A stretch of DNA of 64,000 bases from Phymorhynchus buccinoides (lineage: Eukaryota > Mollusca > Gastropoda > Neogastropoda > Raphitomidae): NCBI GenBank assembly GCA_017654935.2, contig CM065713.1:11982555-12046554 (forward strand), written 5' to 3'. The notes beneath the pieces were generated by a model. That model searched no databases, had not been told where the DNA came from, and worked only from the letters and a program-made list of their open reading frames with translations. Of this stretch, positions 10,705 through 21,510 are shown in pieces. Position numbers and translations under genes: made by a program. Every line of letters starts with the position of its first letter. Positions within the stretch are counted from its first letter, which is position 1.

Positions 10705-11787
10705 TCTCTCTCTCTCTCTCTCTCTTCCTTTCTCTCTCTGTGTCATCCTTTCATGATTCTCCGCTCAGGTATAATAAATGAGGTCGACACTGATGTCCGT
10801 GTACTTGTGTTGCTCTATGGCGAAAAACACTACAGAATAAACACACTCTCTCTGTCTCTCTCTGTGTCTTTGTCTCTCTCTGTGTCTTTGTCTCTCTCTC
10901 TCTCTTCCTTTCTCTCTCTGTGTGATCCTTTCATGATTCTCCGCTCAGATATAATAGATGAGGTTGACACTGATGTCCGTTTACTTGTGCTGCTCTATAG
11001 CAAAAACATCACTGAATAAACACTCTCTCTCTCTCTCTCCCCCTCTCTCTCTCTCTATCAGCCCCTCTCTCCCTATCTCCCCCCGCACCCTTTCATGACG
11101 CCCCCATCTGGTATAACGTAGGATGACATGAGGTTGACACTGATGTCCGTGAATTTGTGCTGCTCTATGGCAAAAACATCACTGAATAAAGACTCTCTCT
11201 CTCTGCCTCCCTCTCTGTCTCTCCCTATCTCCCCCCTCACCCTTTCATGACGCCCCCATCTGGTATAACGTAGGATGACATGAGGTTGACACTGATGTCG
11301 GTTAACTTGTGCTGCTCTATGGCAAAAACATCACTGAATAAAACTCTCTCTCTCTCTCTCTCTCTCCCTCTCTCTCTCACTCTCAGCCTCTCTCTCCCTA
11401 TCTCCCCCTCACCCTTTCATGACACCCCCATCTGGTACAATAACGTAGGATGACATGAGGTCGACACTGATGTCGGTTCACTTGTGCTGCTCTATGGCAA
11501 AAAACTCACTGAATAAAACTCTCTCCCTCTCCTTCTGTCTGTCTCTCTCTCTCTCGTGTTTATCTCTCTCTCTCTGTCTCTCCTCCCTCAGCCTCTCTCT
11601 CTCCCCCCCTCACCCTTTCATGACGCCCCCATCTGGTATGATAACGTAGGATGACATGAGGTCGACACCGATGTCCGTGTACTTGTGCTGCTCTATGGCA
11701 AAAACTCACTGAATAAACTCTCTCCCTCTGTCTGTCTCTCTCTCTCTCCGTGCCTCTCTCTCTCTGTCTCTCCCTCTCCCCCCTCAC
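9706..11787 (-). repeat. Tandem copies of the 11788-11940 exon end and donor, about 11 units
   Basis: Units of 150-240 bp each contain the reverse complement of the exon's 3' half. On the minus strand they read AIEQHKYTDISVDL in frame. The units near the exon (about 11100-11787) continue SSYVIIPDGG and keep the donor gtgagg. The distal units (about 9720-10950) have lost it (aggatga) and become IYYT before a stop. Between exon pieces lie long (CT)n/(GA)n tracts that differ in length from unit to unit. The purine-rich copies open long frames on both strands, which are not separate genes. Confidence 0.88.
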
Positions 11788-11940
11788 CCTTTCATGATGC
11801 CCCCATCTGGTATGATAACGTAGGAAGACATGAGGTCGACACTGATGTCTGTGTACTTGTGCTGCTCTATGGCGTGCTGGATTCCCGTTGAAGACTGTTC
11901 CTTGATCTCGTCAAATTTGGCCATGGCCGCCTGGGAGAAC
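11788..11940 (-). CDS. VPS13: VPS13 exon, AMAKFDEIKE to IMKG
   Basis: 153-nt exon with acceptor tttgctgttggcag and donor gtgagg, one base in and two bases out. It reads FSQAAMAKFDEIKEQS, STGIQHAIEQHKYTDI, SVDLMSSYVIIPDGGIMK. In VPS13A the same place has LTKLEEFRSKTATGL followed by a YIIVPQDG strand, so the order and spacing match. It belongs to the lipid-groove N-terminal region. Its 3' half and donor are copied about 11 times immediately downstream. Confidence 0.93.
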
Positions 11941-12033
11941 CTGCCAACAGCAAACAACAAAAAGAATTACCTCAGACTTCATACTTCGTTCCAAATTCCA
12001 AAACATTCCAGTAGGGGGCTCTGGATAGAGGTA

Positions 12034-12596
12034 CAGTGGAATCCGTTTAATTGGCCATCGGATAATCGGCCAAAGCCGCTTAATCGGCCAATTTCCTCTG
12101 GAACGGAATTTTTTTTCTTCTTAAGCATGTGTTATTTTGTTCGTTTTTACGGCCAAAGCTGAAATCTTCAATTTCGCTTTATTGGCCACTTTTTCTCTCT
12201 AATTTTTCCTCTTTACCCCTTTTTGAGAGGGAGAACAACAGAGGCAGACAAACTGACAACACGCTTTTGACGTTTACATGGTTGAGTGTGAAGTTGGAAG
12301 GTGAGCTGTTGTCAATTGAAAGACCCTGCATGGCGTTAAAATCACTCAAGAAAACAAAATCATTGTCTTTTACTCGTGCTTCTGTCAAGTTGTAGGATTA
12401 TATAAACACACACACACACACATCACAAAAAGGGAAAGAATTTGAATTTGAACTGCAACATTTAATTTTGACGTCATTGCTTTTGACTTGCATAATTGCG
12501 TCATACAGTATCTCGATGTTCGTTTTATCGGCCGATTCGCTTTATCGGCCATATTCTTCCTGGTCCCAAAAGTGTCCGATTAAGCGAATTCCACTG
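12034..12596. mobile_element. pogo/Tc1-like MITE (CAGTGGAATCC ends)
   Basis: Begins CAGTGGAATCCGTTTAAT and ends ATTAAGCGAATTCCACTG, with TA on both sides. The subterminal regions repeat cggccgattcgctt and taatcggcca motifs. A short open stretch (FTWLSVKLEGELLSIERPC) is not a recognised protein. Confidence 0.85.
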
Positions 12597-13311
12597 TAGT
12601 ACTTTTGTTGTCTGGCTGCTGCACTCTACCTAGTAGAGTGGACGTGCAACACTGGTCCTCATCCATCTCCTAAATCTCTCATGTGTTGACTCCAAGCGCC
12701 ACACCCCGGTACACCGATTCAGCTGGCGGGCTAATCCACGTGAGGGGGCGATGCTGACAGTGCATCGCTGGGCGGACAACTGCTACAGATGTCAACGGCC
12801 AGGCCGGAGAGTTCCCACTGTGGGAATCAACGACCATGTGTACGTGTGAAGACCAACGGCAGAGCAGGCAGAAGAGGAGGCATGATCCACCCAATGGCTG
12901 CAATGGCGGAAGAGACTTCACCAAAGGGTAGACAGTGCTCTAAGTCTTGGTCGACAAGTTGTCCAGGAGGACAACTCTAACCAAACCCTCCTGATCACTA
13001 GCGTCAGGAAGTACTCTGGGATGAGGTTGACTCGTCATAACACGTCACCTGACTGAAAGCCGGAAGGCATTAACCCTACGGGTGTCCAATCAAATGCCTA
13101 CGCACCCCCCGACATTATGGCCCATTCCAGTTAACTATTTCGGGCTCGAATGTCATTTTCAATGTTCAATTCCAAGTTCTAAACTTTTTGAATAGAGTTC
13201 CAGATTCAATACAGTTTTAAATTATCTAAATTGTTCAAAGCCTATATTTGTACATATCTTTTAAGTGCACCCCCCACCCCACCCCACACACACACCTTTA
13301 TCCCCCTCATC
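12597..13311. other. Unassigned intergenic or intronic sequence
   Basis: The 12600-13110 part is GC-richer than its flanks, with balanced composition (tgggcggacaactgctac, ggcagagcaggcagaagagg) and a short open frame on each strand. I recognise no protein and no terminal repeats. It may be an old repeat fragment. 13110-13311 is AT-rich with a C/CA tract and nothing recognisable. Confidence 0.4.
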
Positions 13312-13539
13312 TCAACCCCTTGACTGCCAAAGAAAATTAAAGAAAAAATCATTGGGCAAATCATGCCATAAAAAAGACAACAGAAAGAGCCAATCTGGCA
13401 AAATGGTCTGGGGATATAACTCTCTTGACTGTTAGAGCAAAAAAACCAGCATATCAGGGTTATTCCTCTTCATCTGATGACATCATCAGTGATGTCATCA
13501 GGTCAGTACGTAATATGTTGGTGGCAGTCAAGGGGTTAA
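13312..13539. mobile_element. TTAA-flanked MITE (family J), copy 1
   Basis: Ends AACCCCTTGACTGCCA and TGGCAGTCAAGGGGTT, with TTAA at the right and a mutated TCAA at the left. A second copy at 23990-24223 has TTAA on both sides. The interior holds gatgacatcatcagtgatg, a near-palindrome. Confidence 0.8.
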
Positions 13540-13924
13540 TCTTATCATCTTAATTTTATACAATTGTCCCACATGTGCCTGTCATTAAGGTTGGAGGACG
13601 TAAAGCAAACTTCATCACATCTTTTAATTCCAAATTTTATCATTTAAATTCTTTAACGATGTTAAAAAAAAATTAATAATTTAAAACACCTACATCTATG
13701 ACCTACTTTCAAAATTGGTCATTTCCAACCTTTCAGACATTTTTGTTCTCTCTAAATTTGTGCACAGACAGACCCAAATTCATTCTAACTTGATCATTTC
13801 CACTTACCTACATTCTGAAAGACTCGTACAGATGTATGCAAGACTTAATAAGTTTAATTTCCCTTTTTCTCAAAAAACCTAAAAACTAAAATGCTGATGG
13901 CTCTTAACAGACGTTGTAATACAC
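13540..13924. other. AT-rich intron, nothing recognised
   Basis: Unique-looking AT-rich sequence with no open frame of note, no terminal repeats and no similarity to the other families in the window. Confidence 0.6.
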
Positions 13925-14055
13925 ATTCACTGTTTAAGCTGAGAAACCTCGCATAGTTTTAAAAAGTCGCCAACTAGTTAGCTGTTTGTGTGTGTGTGTG
14001 TGTATGTGTGTATGTGTGTGTGTGTATGTGTGTGTGTGTGTCTGTGTGTGTCTGT

Positions 14056-14111
<56 letters not shown>

Positions 14112-14190
14112 CGTGTGTGTGTGTGTGTGTGTGTGTGTATGCATGCGTGTGTGTGCGCGTGTGCATTTTTGTTCATACATGCGTGCGCGT
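13925..14190 (-). repeat. Decayed exon copy plus (TG)n tract
   Basis: The forward sequence at 13925-13990 (cattcactgtttaagctg ... aaagtcgccaactagttagc) is a diverged copy of 14193-14257 (ctcactgtttcagctg ... gaagtctgccaacttgttcac), which is the next VPS13 exon with its donor. About 170 bp of (TG)n separates the two. Substitutions and an indel make the copy non-coding. Confidence 0.65.
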
Positions 14191-14198
14191 TCACTCAC

Positions 14199-14257
14199 TG
14201 TTTCAGCTGCACAGACTCTGGTGGTGTGAAGAAGTCTGCCAACTTGTTCACAGTTTG
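14199..14257 (-). CDS. VPS13: VPS13 exon, QTVNKLADFF
   Basis: 59-nt exon with acceptor gtgttttttgcag and donor gtgagt, phase 0 in and two bases out. It reads QTVNKLADFFTPPESVQLK plus the first two bases of Gln. VPS13A has RTVNSIVEFF-type sequence directly after IIYDA, which is how the previous exon here ends. The exon is too short to find by frame length alone. The phase agreement on both sides and the family match support it. Confidence 0.92.
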
Positions 14258-14276
14258 CTGCAAAAAACACAAATCA

Positions 14277-14681
14277 CCGTAAAAACTGGACTATAAGACA
14301 CACTGTATATAAGCTGCATCCCTTAAATTGACAAAATAGTAGGTATTTATTCACATATAAGCCGCACCAGTTTATAATCCGCAGAGAAAAGTGTATGTGC
14401 ACAAAGCAACACAAATATAGAAATTCTCTTATCAGAACATGAGTATTTGATGTTCTCAGACACTTTTAACATGAGATCATTTGAATCTATTGATTGACCA
14501 AAACCAGTTTTGAGTCTAAAGAAGCTCAAAATAGGCTGAAGACTGTGGCCAGAAACAGATTTAATCATACTGATAAATGTAGAATTGAAAAAAAATCCAC
14601 AGATAAGCCGCATCAGTCTATAAGCCGCATGGGCCAAAGCTGAGGAAAAAAGTAGCGGCTTATAGTCTGCATTTTACGGTA
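14277..14681. mobile_element. MITE family R (AAGCCGC ends), copy 1
   Basis: Left end gtaaaaactggactataag and right end tagtctgcattttacggt are imperfect inverted repeats, and ataagccgca motifs lie near both ends. The interior matches 29316-29640 closely (catactgataaatgtagaat versus its reverse). The large copy at 29316-31959 has an amplified subterminal satellite. Confidence 0.8.
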
Positions 14682-14921
14682 CTCTTCCCGCTCTCTCTAT
14701 GCCTCTTCTTTCCTCCCGACCCCCAACTCTTTCTCTCTCTCTCTCTCTCTTCTTCCTCTCCCCTCCCCTTCTCTCTCTCTCTCTCTCTCTTTTTAAGTCT
14801 TGGAGTTGGAAATGATTCCGCACTATTCATTCGCAAAAGCTTCAATCAATTCAACCAACTCCCCAAAAAACTCTGACCCCTAAATGACCTTGAGGTAGGT
14901 AACCCGCGGCAACAAACTCAC
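14682..14921. other. (CT)n and short intron remainder
   Basis: About 110 bp of interrupted CT repeat, then about 130 bp of ordinary intron down to the donor gtgagt of the 14922-15026 exon. No further feature is seen. Confidence 0.7.
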
Positions 14922-15026
14922 GGCGTCGTAGATGATCTCCAGGGGCCTGGCCTTGACCTTGACACTGGTGTCACAGCTGCCGTCCAGCGGGTTCGTTTCC
15001 ACGGCGAGGGTCAGCAGAGAGTAGAT
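14922..15026 (-). CDS. VPS13: VPS13 exon, ETNPLD to LEIIYDA
   Basis: 105-nt exon with acceptor ctccccctccgtcag and donor gtgagt, phase 0 at both ends. It reads IYSLLTLAVETNPLDGSC, DTSVKVKARPLEIIYDA. The pattern F/V-E-x-NPLD, then about 15 residues, then PLEIIYDA, is highly conserved across VPS13A and VPS13C and makes the assignment secure. It is the most diagnostic of the minus-strand exons. No 3'-end copies are seen in its downstream intron. Confidence 0.95.
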
Positions 15027-15078
15027 CTGACGGAGGGGGAGATAATAAAAAATAAATAATAATACATAGTATTTATTA

Positions 15079-16565
15079 CAGGGTTCATACAGATTTTTCA
15101 TATCAGAATTCACAAATTTTCAAAGACCTTTTTCAAAGACCCTTTATCCTATTTTGAAAGACCTTTTGAAAGACCCTTTATCCTATTTTGAAAGACCTTT
15201 TCAAAGACCCTTTATCCTATTTTGAAAGACCTTTTCAAAGACCCTTTATCCTATTTTGAAAGACCTTTTCAAAGACCCTTTATCCTATTTTCAAAGACCT
15301 TTTCAAAGACACTTTATCCTATTTTCAAAGACCCTTTATCCTATTTTCAAAGACCCTTTATCCTATTTTGAAAGACCTTTTCAAAGACACTTTATCCTAT
15401 TTTCAAAGACCTTTTCAAAGACCCTTTATCCTATTTTGAAAGACCTTTTCAAAGACACTTTATCCTATTTTGAAAGACCTTTTCAAAGACCCTTTATCCT
15501 ATTTTCAAAGACCTTTTCAAAGACCCTTTATCCTATTTTGAAAGACCTTTTCAAAGACACTTTATCCTATTTTCAAAGACCTTTTCAAAAGACACTTTAT
15601 CCTATTTTCACAGACGTTTTCAAAGACACTTTATCCTATTTTCAAAGACCTTTTTCAAAGACTCTTTATCCTATTTTGAAAGACCCTTTTCAAAGACACT
15701 TTATCCTATTTTCACAGACCTTTTCAAAGACTCTTTATCCTATTTTGAAAGACCTTTTCAAAGACACTTTATCCTATTTTCACAGACCTTTTCAAAGACA
15801 CTTTATCCTATTTTGAAAGACCTTTTCAAAGACACTTTATCCTATTTTCAAAGACCTTTTCAAAGACTCTTTATCCTATTTTGAAAGACCTTTCAAAGAC
15901 ACTTTATCCTATTTTCAAAGACCTTTTCAAAGACACTTTATCCTATTTTCAAAGACCTTTTCAAAGACACTTTATCCTATTTTCAAAGACCCTTTATCCT
16001 ATTTTCAAAGACCTTTTCAAAGACCCTTTATCCTATTTTCAAAGACCTTTTCAAAGACACTTTATCCTATTTTCAAAGACCTTTTCAAAGACCCTTTATC
16101 CTATTTTGAAAGACCTTTTCAAAGACACTTTATCCTATTTTCACAGACCTTTTCAAAGACACTTTATCCTATTTTCACAGACCTTTTCAAAGACCCTTTA
16201 TCCTATTTTCAAAGACCTTTTCAAAGACCCTTTATCCTATTTTCAAAGACCTTTACAAAGACCCTTTATCCTATTTTCAAAGACCTCTCACGACACGCAA
16301 TGACGATGATTGCCTCGATCATGTCAGATCATTCAAGTTGCACCGGGTGTAACTCGACAAACCGAGGACGTCTGCTTATATGGAAAATTAGTGAAATTAA
16401 ATAGCTTCTTTATCAATTCTGGAAGCAAACAACAACAAAAAAACAAAGACTTTTCCACAAACCATTTCACGATTTTCACAGACCAAAGCCAATTTTCAAG
16501 GACTTTCAAAGACTTGAAAATGGCAATCCATTTCTCAAAGACCTTCAAAGACTGTGCGAAACCTG
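15079..16565. mobile_element. MITE (family X) carrying a 34-bp satellite
   Basis: Ends CAGGGTTCATACAG and CTGTGCGAAACCTG are inverted repeats, with ttatta and ttatat flanking. The interior from about 15110 to 16290 is a tandem array of about 34 bp (ttcaaagaccctttatccta, ttttgaaagacctt), about 35 units, with occasional half-units. The words caaagacct and tttcaaagac also occur outside the array near both ends, so the array grew from the element's own sequence. The long open frame with KDLFKDTLSYFQRPF repeats is a product of the array. Confidence 0.75.
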
Positions 16566-17035
16566 TTATATAGCGCCTTTCTTTAGAATTAAACTCAAGG
16601 CGCTCACATTCCCACTGATTCACACGCAATTGGGCCAACATACACATTCATTCAATCATCATCTAATTCATGTGAAAAGTTAGAGAGAGAAAGCTCTTTG
16701 AAACAAGTGAGTTTTCATTTGGGTCTTGAAAGCGGGAAGTGCTGAACTGTGACGGAGGTGAACAGGCAAGGAGTTCCAGACAGTGGGGGCGCAAAAACTA
16801 AAACTGCGCTGTCCAAAAGACTTTAAATTCACTTTAGGAACTTTCAACAGTTTGGCATGGGAAGATCGGAGTGAGCGAGAAGGAGTATAAGTTTGGAGAG
16901 CACTTGAGAGGTAGGATGGTAGGGTCTGTTCAAAGTGGCGGAATGCAAGGACTGCCAGTTTGTACTCTAAACGAAACTGCACTGGCAGCCAGTGCAGCTC
17001 CCTGAGGAGTGGTGTGACACGGTCACGCCTTCGCT
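16566..17035 (-). mobile_element. LINE 3' end, reverse-transcriptase C-terminus
   Basis: On the minus strand an open stretch reads LHWLPVQF-like then YKLAVLAFRHFEQTLPSYLS, TPSRSLRSSHAKLLKVP, FGQRSFSFCAPTVWNSLP, FKTQMKTHLFQRAF. This WNSLP...FK...LKTHLF pattern is the usual C-terminus of CR1/L2-like LINE polyproteins. It stops at about 16680 and is followed by a 3' region with the gcgcc...ggcgctatat hairpin common in LINE tails. The copy is 5'-truncated, so it is inactive. Confidence 0.88.
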
Positions 17036-18660
17036 TTCAGAGTGTGAGCCGAGCCGATGAGGATGACAATGACGACGATGATGCTGCTGATGATGACAAT
17101 GACGATGATGATAATGACAATGACGACGATGATGATGACAATGACGATGATGATGATGATGATAATGACGATGATGATGATGATGATGACAATGATGACG
17201 ATGAGGATGCTGCTGCTGATGATGATGATGATGATGATGATAACTCACCTGTTCCTTATCAGCAACTTGTGATTATTCATTGTAAGAACAAATTACTGAC
17301 AATGATAACGACAATGACGTTGATGATTGTGATAACAAAGAAGATGAAAACAAACAAAAAACAACAATAAAAGTTGACCTGTTCTTTATGTGATTACTTT
17401 GGACACAAATTACTTTTGATGATGGTGGTGATGATGATGATGATGATGATGAAAACAACGACGAAAACAATGATGATGATGATGATGTAATGATGAAGAC
17501 GATGACCACGATGATGATGATGATGATGATGATGATGACAATGACGACGATGAGGATGCTGCTGCTGCTGCTGATGATGATGATAACTCACCTGTTCCTT
17601 ATCAGCAACTTGTAAGAACAAATTACTCATTGTAAGAACAAATTACTGACAATGATAACGACAATGACGTTGATGATTGTGATAACAAAGAAGATGAAAA
17701 CAAACAAAAAACAACAATAAAAGTTGACCTGTTCTTTACAGAGCTGATTCTAGGATTTTGAAAAGGTGGGGGCGTTCCCCCCCTAAGAATGAAAAAAGGG
17801 GGGCAGGTCCAATGGATACGAGCGGAAGGGGGGGGGGGAGGCGGATGATTCAATCTTCGCTAGCCATGGCCACTTCTTCAGCCACTTCAGGCGGGTAGGA
17901 CTCTCGCAACTTCTTGTCGGTAAAAAACGAGATTGGTTGATTTACACTAACATTGTAAAGGAACCAATGAAATGTCAAGAAATCATTCATTCCTGCTCGA
18001 TGCTTTCAGTTTGAGCAGACGACAGATTTAGCAGACGATGAAGGAATTCCTGCAGCGATCGGTAAAAAGTGCGGGCAGTTCTGCAAATATGCGGGCGTCG
18101 GTCCGTGTTTAGACCCGATTATTGCGGGAAGGAACAGATTTTGGGGGGATTGTACCAATCCCACGCCCTAGAATCAGCTCTGTCTTTATGTGATTACTTT
18201 GGACACAAATTACTTTTGATGATGGCGGTGATGATGATGATGATGATGATGAAAACAACGACGAAAACAATGATGATGATGATGATGTAATGATGAAGAT
18301 GATGACCACGATGATGATAATATAAACTGACCCGTTCTTTATCAGCGACCTGTGATATGATCTCTTTGGGCACGATAATTGCTTTTGAAGACGACAACGA
18401 CGATGATGACAATAACGACCCGAAAAATGATGATGATGATGATGATGATTAGGGCAAAACAATGACGATGAAGACGAAGATATAAACTGACCTGTTCCTT
18501 GTCAGCTACCTGTGAGGTGATCATTTTGAGCACAAAATGATGACGACGACAACGATGATGATGATGAGGAGGAGGAGGAGGAGGAGGAGGAGGAGGAGGA
18601 GGAGGAGGAGGAGGAGGAGGAGGAGGAGGGAGGAGGAGGAGGATAATAATATAAACTGAC
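17036..18660 (-). repeat. Copies of the 18661-18757 exon end in (GAT)n/(GAG)n arrays
   Basis: Forward pieces tgacctgttccttgtcag...tgaggtgatcattttg, the reverse complement of the exon end and donor, recur at about 17241-17290, 17371-17420, 17585-17625, 18178-18225, 18309-18375 and 18482-18540. On the minus strand they read KMITSQVADKEQV, KEIISQVADKERV and similar. Each is separated by GAT, GAC or GAG triplet repeats. Several keep gtcagt at the donor; others have gtgagt or are truncated. A MITE is inserted at 17739-18182. Confidence 0.82.
17739..18182. mobile_element. MITE (family Z) with TCTTTA duplication
   Basis: Ends CAGAGCTGATTCTAGG and CCTAGAATCAGCTCTG, flanked on both sides by TCTTTA. 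The sister array unit at 17382 shows the empty site ctgttctttatgtgatt. A longer relative at 20563-21510 has ends with tgcatctagg and cctagatgca. Confidence 0.85.
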
Positions 18661-18757
18661 CTGTTCCTTGTCAGTGACCTGTGAGGTGATCATTTTGGGC
18701 ACAAAGTCTTTCTGGGGCATCCCACTGACAATCATCCGATCCACTTTGGCCTCCAGT
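18661..18757 (-). CDS. VPS13: VPS13 exon, LEAKVDRMIVSG
   Basis: 97-nt exon, acceptor tattttttcag and donor gtcagt, two bases borrowed from the previous exon and phase 0 out. It reads LEAKVDRMIVSGMPQKD, FVPKMITSQVTDKEQ. In VPS13A/C the segment after the QRPGAQAIK-type strand has the form E-x-K-[IV]-x, then a Gly, then a loop before the NPLD exon, as here. The 3' end and donor are copied repeatedly downstream (17036-18660). Confidence 0.92.
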
Positions 18758-19232
18758 CTGAAAAAATAAAAATAAAAATATATATAAAGTAATGTGTGTA
18801 GTAATATACATATAAACTTATAGAAAGTTAAAAGCCGTACAGGTAAATGGCATTAGGTATTAGGTACTTTATAGTCACAGAGGCGTCTCTGTGAAATTCG
18901 GGTTGCTCCCACCTGGAGAGCGTGGTGCAGCCAGAGGCGCGCCACCCATTTAAAAAAAAAAAAGATTTGCATGCGATTTTTGTCACTGATGAGGGGGGGA
19001 GGGGGGGGGGGGGTAAATTTTGACCAAATGACAACTTTTTCGTTGCCACTGGGTTTAACGTATGCTAAGTGCATGGGCACATGGGACCTCGGTTTATCGT
19101 CTCATCCAAAAAAAGACTCCCACGTTCAGACCGTTAAGGCCTAGTGCAGAATGAGAGGAAAAAATCCCCTGTACCCAGGTTAGAAGAGGAAGGCAAGAAT
19201 ACCGTATTTTTCTGACTATGTATAAGGCAATA
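18758..19232. mobile_element. SINE-like repeat W and MITE remnant
   Basis: The part at about 19010-19190 (caaatgacaactttttcgtt, gccactgggtttaacg, aggcctagtgcagaatgag) recurs at about 60860-61000, where it continues into a tRNA-like stretch. The part at 18870-18955 resembles 28830-28900 (gtgaaattcgggttgctccc). At about 19199-19231 the end accgtatttttctgactatg of a different MITE is cut by the next element. Confidence 0.55.
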
Positions 19233-19796
19233 CAGACAAACCCCTATTTTACGACCCTCTGTTAAGCGACCACCTCTCATTTGAGACCGGATTTGTTGGC
19301 AAGGATGCATTTTACTATGTAAACGACCTCTCTTAAACGACTTCCTCTAAAATGCGACTTACGACCGCCATTTTGTTGGTTTTTACGACCGTTGCTGTCG
19401 TCTGCATAGACTTCGAGCAAAGGGAAACAACCACGGTCAAGGGCCTGAAAGCGGAGTCGCTTCCCTTGTTGTAGAAAAGATGGCGGAAAGCGTAGGAAAA
19501 GCACGAAAACCACTGACTTTGAAAAAGAAAACCACTGACTTTGGACGAGAGTGGAGGTGATTAACAGAAGTCGGCGAAGTGAAACTGTAATACATCGATT
19601 GCACAATCCTATGGAGTTGGAAAGACCCAAACCCAGTTTTAATACGTCATTGTATGTGTGCATGAAGAAGAGAGTATGAACTGTGCTGAACTTTTTCTTT
19701 CTACGGCTGCCAGTGAAAACCTCCGTCATACGACCCCTCCAATTTACGACCGATTTTTCCGGACATTTTGGAAGTCTTAAAATAGAGGTTTGTCTG
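19233..19796 (+). mobile_element. pogo/Tigger-derived MITE, copy 2
   Basis: Nearly identical to 6395-6956, with the same CAGACAAACCCC ends, TA flanks and decayed CENP-B-type start (MAESVGKARKPLTLKKK). A 40-bp duplicate of its right end follows at 19800-19839. It is inserted in a MITE remnant whose halves are at 19199-19231 and about 19850-19885 (ccccagactgagacccc, gcgccttata). Confidence 0.82.
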
Positions 19797-20027
19797 TATT
19801 GTGGACATTTTGGAAGTCTTAAAATAGAGGTTTGTCTGCACTTGTTTCCCCAGACTGAGACCCCTGCGCCTTATACATGTGGCCCGGCACCACGAAAGGG
19901 ACATTATGTCGCTAGTTTCTCAGAAAGGCTTGGAAACTTTAAAAAATCTCATTTTTTGCCATTTTTGATATATGGGCATTTTCGGGTTCTCTAACATCTT
20001 ATCTTTCATATTTAGAAATGACAATCT
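19797..20027. other. MITE remnant and unassigned AT-rich sequence
   Basis: Holds the duplicated right end of the preceding element and the second half of its host MITE. From about 19890 to 20027 nothing is recognised. Confidence 0.5.
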
Positions 20028-20273
20028 TTAACCCTTTCACCACCAATGTCGCATTTATGCACCACAATGGTTTTACCCCCATGTCACTAAAAGGCATCCA
20101 ATCAGGACCTGTTATCCAAAGACCCTATTTTCTTAGTTTTGGGAGGTAAGGATAGGCCTAAACACGGTGTTTTGTCACAGAGGAATTCGCAATATTGCAG
20201 ATATTTTTTTTTCTCTACCCAGTTGAGTTTAATGGTATTTTAGCTGAAAAATGGCTGGCGGCGAAAGGGTTAA
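20028..20273. mobile_element. TTAA-flanked MITE (family I), copy 1
   Basis: TTAA + CCCTTTCACCACCAATG at the left and TGGCGGCGAAAGGG + TTAA at the right. Shared interior words are gcatttatgcaccacaatgg and ctgaaaaatggct. Other copies are at 46572-46817, 47845-48596 and 50062-50427. Confidence 0.85.
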
Positions 20274-20284
20274 TATGGTCTCTA

Positions 20285-20565
20285 AATTGTTTATGAAGCA
20301 AAGACAGATCGGTTGTGTCAACATGGTGCTTCGTTTATAGTAAAGAGAGATCAGTATATGTCAACACAGTGTTTTGTTTATAGCAAAGAGAGATCAGTTA
20401 TATGTCAACACAGTGTTTTGTTTATAGCAAAGAGAGATCAGTTGTGTCAACACGGTCTTTTGTTTATAGCAAAGAAAGATCAGTTATATGTCAACACGGT
20501 GTTTTGTTTAAAGCAAAGAGAGATCAGTTATATATCAACACAGTGTTTTGTTTATAGTCAGGCAG
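20285..20565. repeat. Short tandem repeat, about 50 bp, 6 units
   Basis: Unit tatagcaaagagagatcag, ttatatgtcaacacagtgtt, ttgtt with small changes. Two more units lie at about 22312-22382, 40 bp from the VPS13 exon at 22419, which suggests that the array was split by the insertion of the elements in between. Confidence 0.8.
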
Positions 20566-21510
20566 AGTTGCATCTAGGATTTCAAATAAGTGGGGGCAGA
20601 CCCCCTCACCTTGGAAAAAAGGGGGGGATTCTGATACAGAAAGGGGGGGGGGGGTCGGTTTCCCACTTTTGGCAGTAGGCCTAGCGGCCTCACCTTCTGT
20701 GTCCGGTAAAATTTCTTTGTCACTGTCAGTATCACCACCACTTGCACCATCGGCGCCAGTTTCGGCAGCAATCACATTCACTGCTTCACTAGTTTTTGCT
20801 GGACACGAAGCTGCTAGTGCTGGACTTTCTTCGGGACTTTCTTCTTCTGTAGCACAGGTTTTTGCTGTCGAAGTGGGAGTGGAAGTATGTGGTTTTTAAA
20901 AAAGAAAAATCCAACAGCGTCGCACTCTTGCGTTTGGTCGCCATTTTACTTGGCGGCTGAATATTGCAACCCAGAAGCCCACAAAGTTAAACGCGCATTC
21001 ATTGGCCGATCACGTTTACAATTGACAGTACTGACCAATGAAATTGCTTTTTATTTGCGCTGTTGGGAAAAGTTGAGGCCCTGCTCGGGATGACTTTCTT
21101 GGCGGAAAAACCAATCGCGCATATCTGAAAGGCGGGCATGGAATTTATTTTGCACGCGCGGTCCCGCATGGCTTTTTCACATTTGCGGGATTTTCAAAAC
21201 AATGGCTCCCCCCCCACCTGCGTGCGCATCTCGACCCTTCCAACGGAAGTGTCGCCATCTTAGTCCTTATTTGTGTGTAAACAAAGTGAAAATGTTATCT
21301 AAATGTGTAAAGAAAACATCCAGATGTTATAAATACAGTTTAGAATTGGAGCAGCCAAATACGCAGCATCGATCTGGCATTTTTCAAAAAAAGTTACTGA
21401 CTAAGATGGCGGTCTCCCATAATATGGCGCTCCTTGTGGCCGGATATGACGACACGTGGGTACAAGCCATTGCGTGAATCTCGCAATCCCGCGCCCTAGA
21501 TGCAACCATG
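20563..21510. mobile_element. MITE-like element (family Z), long copy
   Basis: Left end CAGAGTTGCATCTAGGATTT and right end CCCTAGATGCAAC are inverted repeats, matching the family at 17739-18182 in layout, including a G-run beside the left end. The 0.95-kb interior has a poly-G stretch at about 20640-20655 and a Ser/Ala-rich open stretch (SVSGKISLSLSVSPPLAPS). I do not recognise a transposase. Confidence 0.65.

Noticed and set aside
9706..10756. Ser/Leu-rich open frames in the CT tracts
   Set aside because: They are read antisense to the VPS13 exon copies through simple repeats.
15256..16303. Long open frame with KDLFKDTLSYFQRPF repeats, resembling a repeat protein
   Set aside because: It is confined to the 34-bp satellite inside a MITE, with no start context, no unique sequence and frame changes between segments.
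20313..20899. A Ser/Pro/Ala-rich gene spanning 20.3-20.9 kb
   Set aside because: The frame crosses the boundary between a tandem repeat and a MITE end and has no homologous motif.
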